A stretch of 64,000 nt of DNA from assembly GCF_000149955.1 (NCBI RefSeq), contig NC_030987.1, positions 4,645,190-4,709,189 on the forward strand, written 5' to 3'. The DNA comes from Fusarium oxysporum f. sp. lycopersici 4287 (lineage: Eukaryota; Ascomycota; Sordariomycetes; Hypocreales; Nectriaceae). The position numbers and the translations under genes were made by a program. Shown one piece after another: positions 57,633 through 64,000 of this stretch; positions within the stretch are counted from its first letter, which is position 1; every line of letters starts with the position of its first letter. The notes beneath the pieces were generated by a model. The model made no database searches and was not told where the DNA came from. It was given only the letters and a program-made list of their open reading frames with translations.

Positions 57633-60488
57633 TCAAGTCGCAGGTGCCTTCCCCGCAGTGGTCGTGGACGGGCCTTCTGACTTGTTTTGAATGATGGTAG
57701 GCGCTGGTTCTAGGCTCGGCTGAGGCTCATTCTCTTCAAAGATCTGCTCCTCGATCCGCTCCCCCGGTCCGCCTATTACCGGGCTAAAAACATCAACTTC
57801 TTCAACATCGTCGTCGTCTTCTGATCCCTCGTCTTCTTCTTGTATCGTGATTTCTCCAGATCGGCGTCCCAGGCCAGAGGCACTAGCACTGCGGGAATGC
57901 GAACCGGAGCCACTGTTGCGTTGGCCTTGAGAGGGCCCACCAAATTGGTTTAGCGTCGGGCCCTTGAACAAATTCCGTTTTCGCTTGGCAAACATGATGC
58001 CTGATGCAAAAGGGTTAGGCGAACCTGGAGCTTGTGGGGGACCTTCAGATGGCATGCCTTCATTGAACATATTCAGAGTTGGCGGAGTGGCTCGCACGAG
58101 ACGAATATTGGATGGGAAGGCGACGGACGTGGGTGTTGCTGGAAGCACCTTGACTGAGTGGTGTGGCGAATGCCCTCGCTGAAGAGGTGTCTTGGACATC
58201 GAAGTAGAGAATGAAGCAGCTGAGCTCGTAGACGACGCCTTGGAATGGGAGTGGTGGTGATGATGGATGGATCGAACAGAGGATACCGAGGATGATGTCG
58301 ACTTTCGGCCCCGAAGTCCAGCTGACGACCGCCTAACAGTCGATCTCGGCGTAAGAGGAGAAGGGGACAATGACTGCCGTTTGTACGACGTCGCGATCCG
58401 AGGTGGCGGGATTGTTGGTGACGCTAGACTTCCTGACGCCGTTCGTTGGGTACTGCTCCCAGCCTGATAGGCCTTCTGGCCGTTAGCCACAACTCCCTTC
58501 GGTAGTGAAGCAGTTGGTTGTGTTCCTGGTGAGGTTGAGTTAGGATATTTGCTTGTTTGTGGTCGCGAACTTCCGTCTTTACTGCTGGCCGTGCTCCCCT
58601 CCTTCTTGTGTAGGTCAGGGGTGCTCTGGCTGGTTCGTCTCGCGTGGCCACGTCTCCTCCTTGTCGCACTTTCAACAAGCCAATGTGTCATGTTCTTCCA
58701 GTGGGATATCAGCGGCTGACTAGGTCTCCTTCGTGGCCTTTCGTGGCCGTTCTGCTGATGATGCTCGTCACTAGCATTCGAAGCCAGTGCGTCCGAAGTC
58801 GTGACAAGGTGAAGAGTAGAGCCTCGAGACCGAGCACTGCGTATCAAACCCTCCTTAGGTGGCGGAATAGGCCTGCGCTGGCGAGATGTCGACACAGACC
58901 TTATCGAGTCTTTGTCAACAGGCGGTGGAGGACGATCGCCATCTTCATTCATTCCTCCTGAGTCCCTACCAAGTTCTGGAAGCTGTGGAAGATCTGTCAC
59001 AACATAGTCGACGTAATGTGCGCTTCGTCGCTCGCTCCTCCCCCTGTTCCGGGAGTTTGACGGTTCAAGTCTCAAATGCCGCCCGGTGCCGTTTGCCTCG
59101 TCAACTTCGTGCAGGATTGGAGCCATTCTTTCTAGCCGACTAGATGCCGCGGACAGTCGTCGAATGCTGCGGCTGTCGATCTCTCTTTCTCTTCTCTTCT
59201 TCTCCCTGCGCTGCATCTTGCGTTGTTCCTTTTCCAATAACAGAGCCCACCAGCCAGCCAAAGCATCGCACTTCTGTGCCAAGACACTTTCAATCACTCC
59301 GTCAATATTGACACCAGAACTTCGCATTCTCTGCAAGCAATCCTTCTCCAAGGGCGTCGAGAAAGGTGGCGGTTGCTGAACATCCAGAATGGCTCTCTGT
59401 GTTGGGGCATGTTCAGCCAAGAATGAATTCGAGAGAATCTCGGGCAACGATGGACGTAACAATGGCCTTTTCGATAATAATGACTTGATCAAAGGAATGG
59501 CCTCGGGGGGCATATTGTCAGGAAACTTGGGATCTTCGCTCAGAATCTTGGTCCGGGTAATATTATCGTCATCGTCATCGAAGGGAAGTTCACCGCACAG
59601 TAGCGCATAAAGGATGATGCCTAAACTCCAAACATCAACCTTTTCACCAGCGTACTTTTCGCCCTTGAGCATCTCGGGTGCAGAATAGCAGATCGTACCG
59701 CAAAATGTTTGTAGGTGGTTCGTCCTTCCCTCGTACTCTCTTGTGAAACCGAAGTCGACCAGTTTGACGTTTTCGTGTTTGTCGAAGAGGATGTTCTCAA
59801 GCTTGAGGTCTCGATGGACACAGGACTGATTGTGAACATAGCTAACTGCGCCGACGAGTTGTGTAAAGATCTTTTGTACTTTCGGAACGGGGAGTGGACC
59901 GTGCTCGAGCAGGTGGTTGTAGAGTTCATCGCCTTGTGGAAGTCAGTAGGTTAGTCAAAGAAGAGGCGAGCAAATAGTTACCAGAACAGTACTCGAGAAC
60001 CATCCAGACCATGTTTTCAGTGACAATAACTTCGTATAATCTTGCTATATGTGGATGTATGAACTGCCGGTGATGGTGAATTTCTCGTGCAAGGTTCGAG
60101 TCGCCCTTGTTGGCAGACTTGAGAACGACCTTATTCGGGTTAGCTATCGTCGAGGATATGCCGGCGGCATTGTGCTAGACTTGAAGTACCTTGGAGCCAT
60201 TGGTCAGTTTATGCGACGCCAGGTAGACTTTTCCGAAAGATCCCTTCCCGATCAGTCTCCCAAGCGCGTAGTTGCCAACGGATTTGAGGTCATGGCTTGC
60301 GAATTCGCTGCGAGGAGAGATTAGCAAATCAACGTTTGGGGAAGGCAAGGGTCGTACTCGAGAAGCTCCTGATACGAGCGAGCAAGCTATTACATGTTAG
60401 GCTGCATGTTGAAGACGCAATAGGATCCGCCTAAGCAACATACCTTCGCCTTGCGCACGAGCTCGGCTTGTCCTTTCAAGGCCTGCAT
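57633..60488 (-). CDS. Kin4-like serine/threonine protein kinase
   Basis: Five exons, 60488-60444, 60386-60358, 60307-60190, 60129-59982 and 59932-57633 (introns 49-60 nt); 879 residues. The kinase domain is at the N-terminus, with glycine loop IGKGSFGKV (44-52), VVLK with Lys68, HRDLKLEN with Asp155, DFG at 173-175, and CGTICYSAPEM. It is followed by VDVWSLGIILYALLCGELPF and the subdomain XI region. A conserved segment after the kinase (LEKDCLQRMRSSGVNIDGVI and QKCDALAGWWALLLEKE) is typical of the Kin4/Frk1/Ppk1 group of CAMK-type kinases. These include the yeast spindle-position checkpoint kinase. The rest is Ser/Pro/Arg-rich and disordered. The start at 60488 is the first ATG, but 49 in-frame codons upstream (60635-60489) also read like protein, so the true N-terminus may be longer. 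Confidence 0.85.
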
Positions 60489-63039
60489 CCCTCCGCGCCG
60501 GATGCCGCCTGGCCACGCCGCGTGGAGGGAGACCGAGTATGGGCCGTGTACGTCCGGTGAGGAACACGCAGTTAACGGTTTACGTCGAACGGTAGCGGAA
60601 GGCTGACGGGAAGGAGTCCCGTTGGCAGTGACGTATCAATTGTAAACTGTTGTGGCACATGCAGAATGACCGAAGCTGCAAATTAAGTATGGTAAGGACA
60701 GACTCGTAAGTGGATTAATAGTCGTATTCTGGGGAGGCCATCAAGGATCGCGTATCTTTCAACTCGCTGCGTTCAATGAGGTCGTGATAAACGTTTCGTT
60801 TCGTTTCGTTCGCTGCTCAATCATTTGGTTGCGGTGAGATACGGGGACGGCCAACGGAGTCAAATCAATTCGCAAGTCGTCAAACAATGCACCGCCGCGG
60901 CGACGGAGAGAGGTTTCAGGATGTAGTCGAGAGAATAACACGGGAAATAAACATAACAAGCGGAAAGAAGGGGAAGAAGAAACTCTTGCAGGTGAGGTGA
61001 TGTGACAACTGTTGTTGTACGGAGCAAGTTAAGGTTTGGGGAAATATTTTGGGAGCTGGAGATTGGATGTTGGTTGGAGCAGGGGTACTTGTGACGCCAG
61101 CATCAGTTCACCAGTCAGCAAGTACCTTACCCAAACGTTCCCCAAATTGCTGGATTCAAGGGCGCGGGCGCGGAAAATCACGACAACAACTCCAACACGA
61201 AGATAATACTCTTGACCATCTCCAGCTCCTATATAATTGAAGAATTCTTCACAACCCCAGAGACTGGAATTCTTCGCACGATGCAACATGTTTCTCATCC
61301 AACGGTCAACTCCTTGAAGCGGATAGCTACGACCTTGGACCAGGGGATAAGCACGAACAGGGGATATCCATTCGTCTGACAATGGGATTGAGGCCCTTTA
61401 ATCAAAACATGCAGGGGACATCACCGCGTCACGTTATTGGATATTTTTACAATGCGAGCATGTTTCTTACCTTTCAGAGTTGAAACAATTCCTTCAAGAG
61501 AACAGCAGGTTGTCATCGGTTAAATAGTGATATGACCCCCAACCATCGAGTGCATTAGAGAAGCTTGTATCACCTGATTGATGCTTTTTTGGATTGCCAT
61601 CAATTCTGTCCTCATACTCCGTAATAGCAGTCAAGGTGACGAATAGCAGAACATCTCAATGATCCTTTCACAGACACCTACTGTATGCTTGAAACTTACG
61701 AACGGCAAACAACTACTGGCACATGAATGAACCTATATAGGTATCTATCAATAACTGAGATTCCCTTTACCTTCGTGGCTGTCTGTCAAATCAAATTTTT
61801 CTCTGACTGAAGCTGCGCGGGATTAATTGCCTCCCTCGCGGTGCATGTCTCATACCTTAAGGTAAGGATATCTGACATCGATGACAGTCCTTGACATATC
61901 AATAAAATGCTACGTCTATCAAGTGACATGACATGGCCGAGACCTGGGTATCGCTAGTAACAATCCGACGAACGAAGCTAGATAAGATAGGCGATCATAC
62001 TAGTCCCCGTGCGGCAAGACTGGGCTGTTTACCACGCAGTGACAACTTTCGGAGCTATTAACTTAGCAATGGCACGATGACGTTTGACATAAACTACCAG
62101 TCACTTGGCTACGTACGAGTTCCTGACCCTGCACCTTGACCAAGTGAGTAGGACGCAGATTTGACTGATATGAAGCGTGCCAAAAGACCTGTAGCGGATT
62201 CACGTCAACGGGCCACGAGAACGCCTCCGGTCCATGGCGGAACGCCTCTCTAAAATGGTGAGCATTGAGAGAATATGACAAGCTCACTACTACGTAGTAG
62301 ATATCAGATAACTCCGTCTAACCATTTATAATGTCTGCATAATATCGGAGTGGCTCCTCAGTTGCCTCCTCTGAGTTTGAGCCGGAGAAAAGTCGTTTGG
62401 CGATGGAACTCAAATCACAACTGGTATGCAAAAGATGAAGAAAATGGGGTTATGGACAAAGGTACCCACACCAACTGCCAAAGACCACAAGCGCATCGTC
62501 GCAATAAGGTTTTCTGGGCTTTCGATTTTGGCGCAGCCAAACGCAGCCATCATGCGACCGCGGGTGCCTGCGCCAGTAGCGCCTATCCACGACTCGGGAT
62601 TTAAGGTTTCTGAAGCTATCCAGACTCGGCCAGACAGCTTCAATAAAGCTTAGTCTCTCATACCCACGACTCATAAGAGGCTACCACTGGAATGTAGGCT
62701 ATCAAAACCAAGGAATTGAGAATGCTTGCCCACTATCGACCCCATTGGTGACATTGTATCTCATACTACGGCGCATGGCTCTTTATGTTTCCTTGATTGA
62801 GGCTCAGGGACACCCAAAACGGGTATAATTCGAATGCCTTCCCGTTAGCAAAGTCAGTTTACCAGGGCGTTGTTCCTGGCTAAATTTGTTCTGAGCGTTA
62901 TATTTGAGACGATCTTGTCCCGATCAGTTCATTCCCAGTAGTCATCTCGAACCTCAACATTATCGATTCACGGGTGTTGAACAAGGACTTGCCAATATCC
63001 TTTCCTTGTTCCACCTCACCCACTACTTGTACATCCAAG
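60489..63039. other. Long intergenic region (about 2.5 kb)
   Basis: Holds the kinase upstream region and then sequence with overlapping frames on both strands, for example 62350-62653 on the plus strand and 62410-62674 on the minus strand, none of which stands out. No tRNA, transposon end or satellite was recognised. The last 100 bp before 63040 look like the leader of the DUF1996 gene, with CT-rich sequence and CCACCTCACCC. Confidence 0.35.
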
Positions 63040-64000
63040 ATGGTCAACCACACAAATAGCTTCCTCGGGCTGCTGGCTCTCGCTGCCTGGGTCGAGGGAT
63101 ACTGGCGCATGTCGTGCGGTATCATACAGACTGGCCGAGTTGATCCCATCATTGCCCCCGGAACCTTCTCAGCACATGTCCACAAGCTCTCTGGGGCCAG
63201 CAATATCAACATTGACTCCACCTTTGACAGCCTTCAGGCCTCAAGGTGTACTTCCTGCGAGGTCCAGGACGATAAATCGGCCTACTGGACACCCCAGCTC
63301 TTCTATCAGCACGCGAATGGGAGCTTCCAGATGGTTCCAAACGGCGGGACTGTGATATACTACCTCGGGCGTGGAGAGAACAAGACAAACATTGAGCCAT
63401 TTCCTCCGGGGTTCAAGATGCTATCTGGAGACAACTTTGTTCGATCTTATGATTCGAAGACAAAAACATACAGTAATTCAAGATTCTCAGGCCGCCCAGT
63501 GGCCGACCGAGTCAGTTTCGCATGCTTGGATAGCTCAGGGCCTTCAAAGGAGCGTAACTACATGTGGAAGACAGATTGCGATAACGGCATGAGAGCCCAG
63601 ATCCATTTCCAATCATGTTGGAATGGACAGGATTACCAGTCTGATCAAAGCCACGTCGCCTACATGTCCCAAATAGACAATGGCATCTGTCCCCCGACTC
63701 ATCCACGCCAGCTTCCTCATCTGTTCTTCGAGGTCATCTATGGGGTCAACAACATCGACAAAAGCAAAGGTGGCCGATTTGTCTTTGCTAATGGAGACAC
63801 TACTGGCTATGCGTTTCACGGCGACTTCCTAAACGGCTGGAATCCGACTGTTCTTGCGACTGCTATCAAAAAATGCATCAACAATGATGGCATCGGAGGA
63901 GCAATTTCGAAATGCCCTATACTTGCCGCTTCACAAACACCATACTTTAGCGACAATTGCCCAGAGATGGCGCCTCTGATTGATGAACCCATTCGAGGCG
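63040..64000 (+). CDS. DUF1996 secreted protein (runs off the right edge)
   Basis: Open from ATG at 63040 to the window edge without a stop or evident intron, about 320 codons. A signal peptide is clear (VNHTNSFLGLLALAAWVEG), followed directly by YWRMSCGIIQTGRVDPIIAP, the start of the DUF1996 domain. Typical landmarks follow: GTFSAHVHKLSGASN, CTSCEVQDDKSAYWTPQLFY, GGTVIYYLGRGENK, FSGRPVADRVSFACLD, IHFQSCWNGQDYQSDQSHVA and YAFHGDFLNGWNP. Members are secreted fungal proteins, sometimes with a C-terminal WSC carbohydrate-binding domain; biochemical activity is not established. The C-terminus lies outside the window. Confidence 0.93.
   Translation, partial: MVNHTNSFLGLLALAAWVEGYWRMSCGIIQTGRVDPIIAPGTFSAHVHKLSGASNINIDSTFDSLQASRCTSCEVQDDKSAYWTPQLFYQHANGSFQMVPNGGTVIYYLGRGENKTNIEPFPPGFKMLSGDNFVRSYDSKTKTYSNSRFSGRPVADRVSFACLDSSGPSKERNYMWKTDCDNGMRAQIHFQSCWNGQDYQSDQSHVAYMSQIDNGICPPTHPRQLPHLFFEVIYGVNNIDKSKGGRFVFANGDTTGYAFHGDFLNGWNPTVLATAIKKCINNDGIGGAISKCPILAASQTPYFSDNCPEMAPLIDEPIRG

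Noticed and set aside
62350..62674. Overlapping frames on both strands
   Set aside because: Four competing frames of similar length with no family resemblance, splice sites or leader.

Overview
The window comes from a filamentous ascomycete, most likely Fusarium or a close hypocrealean relative. The evidence is short introns (about 41-90 nt) with GTRNGT donors and CTRAC branch points, roughly one gene per 2 kb on both strands, and recognisable Sordariomycete proteins. The genus is inferred from protein resemblance, not proven. One assembly gap (589 N, 17068-17656) removes the start of the eIF3b gene.

Layout. 1-3.4 kb: the edge of a gene leaving on the left, then a minus-strand gene of unknown function split by an in-frame TAG. 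3.9-5.7 kb: a C-terminal fragment of a tRNA t6A dehydratase and a Tc1/mariner-like transposase ORF. 6.7-8.9 kb: a TBC-domain protein. 10.6-14.0 kb: a long disordered protein with an N-terminal PCNA-binding motif, also interrupted by an in-frame TAG. 14.6-23.5 kb: housekeeping block of CCT2, eIF3b and the unfolded-protein sensor IRE1. 25.4-33.6 kb: a small secreted protein, the ribosome-collision ubiquitin ligase HEL2/ZNF598, a short-chain dehydrogenase and a SWIB/DEK-C protein. 34.5-42.5 kb: a Zn2Cys6 regulator, a secreted protein, a DUF3445 protein and a fringe-like glycosyltransferase. 43.6-47.6 kb: a NACHT-ankyrin NLR-like gene carrying a one-base frameshift. 47.7-51 kb: the NatB auxiliary subunit (MDM20/NAA25). 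53.3-60.5 kb: COX23 (four small exons), geranylgeranyltransferase I beta (CDC43), ILM1 and a Kin4-like kinase. 63.0 kb to the edge: a DUF1996 secreted protein.

Most genes are independent housekeeping functions (translation, folding, ER stress, acetylation, prenylation); no biosynthetic cluster is visible. The most interesting signal is the pair of genes about 9 kb apart (851-3392 and 10601-14021), each with an open frame broken by a single TAG where Trp (TGG) would suit the protein. In the first, the TAG lies in the loop of a perfect 6-bp plus 3-bp hairpin. This matches the stop-loss A-to-I mRNA editing (UAG to UGG) known from sexual development in Fusarium and Neurospora. That reading is an inference; a real nonsense allele or a sequence error are the alternatives.
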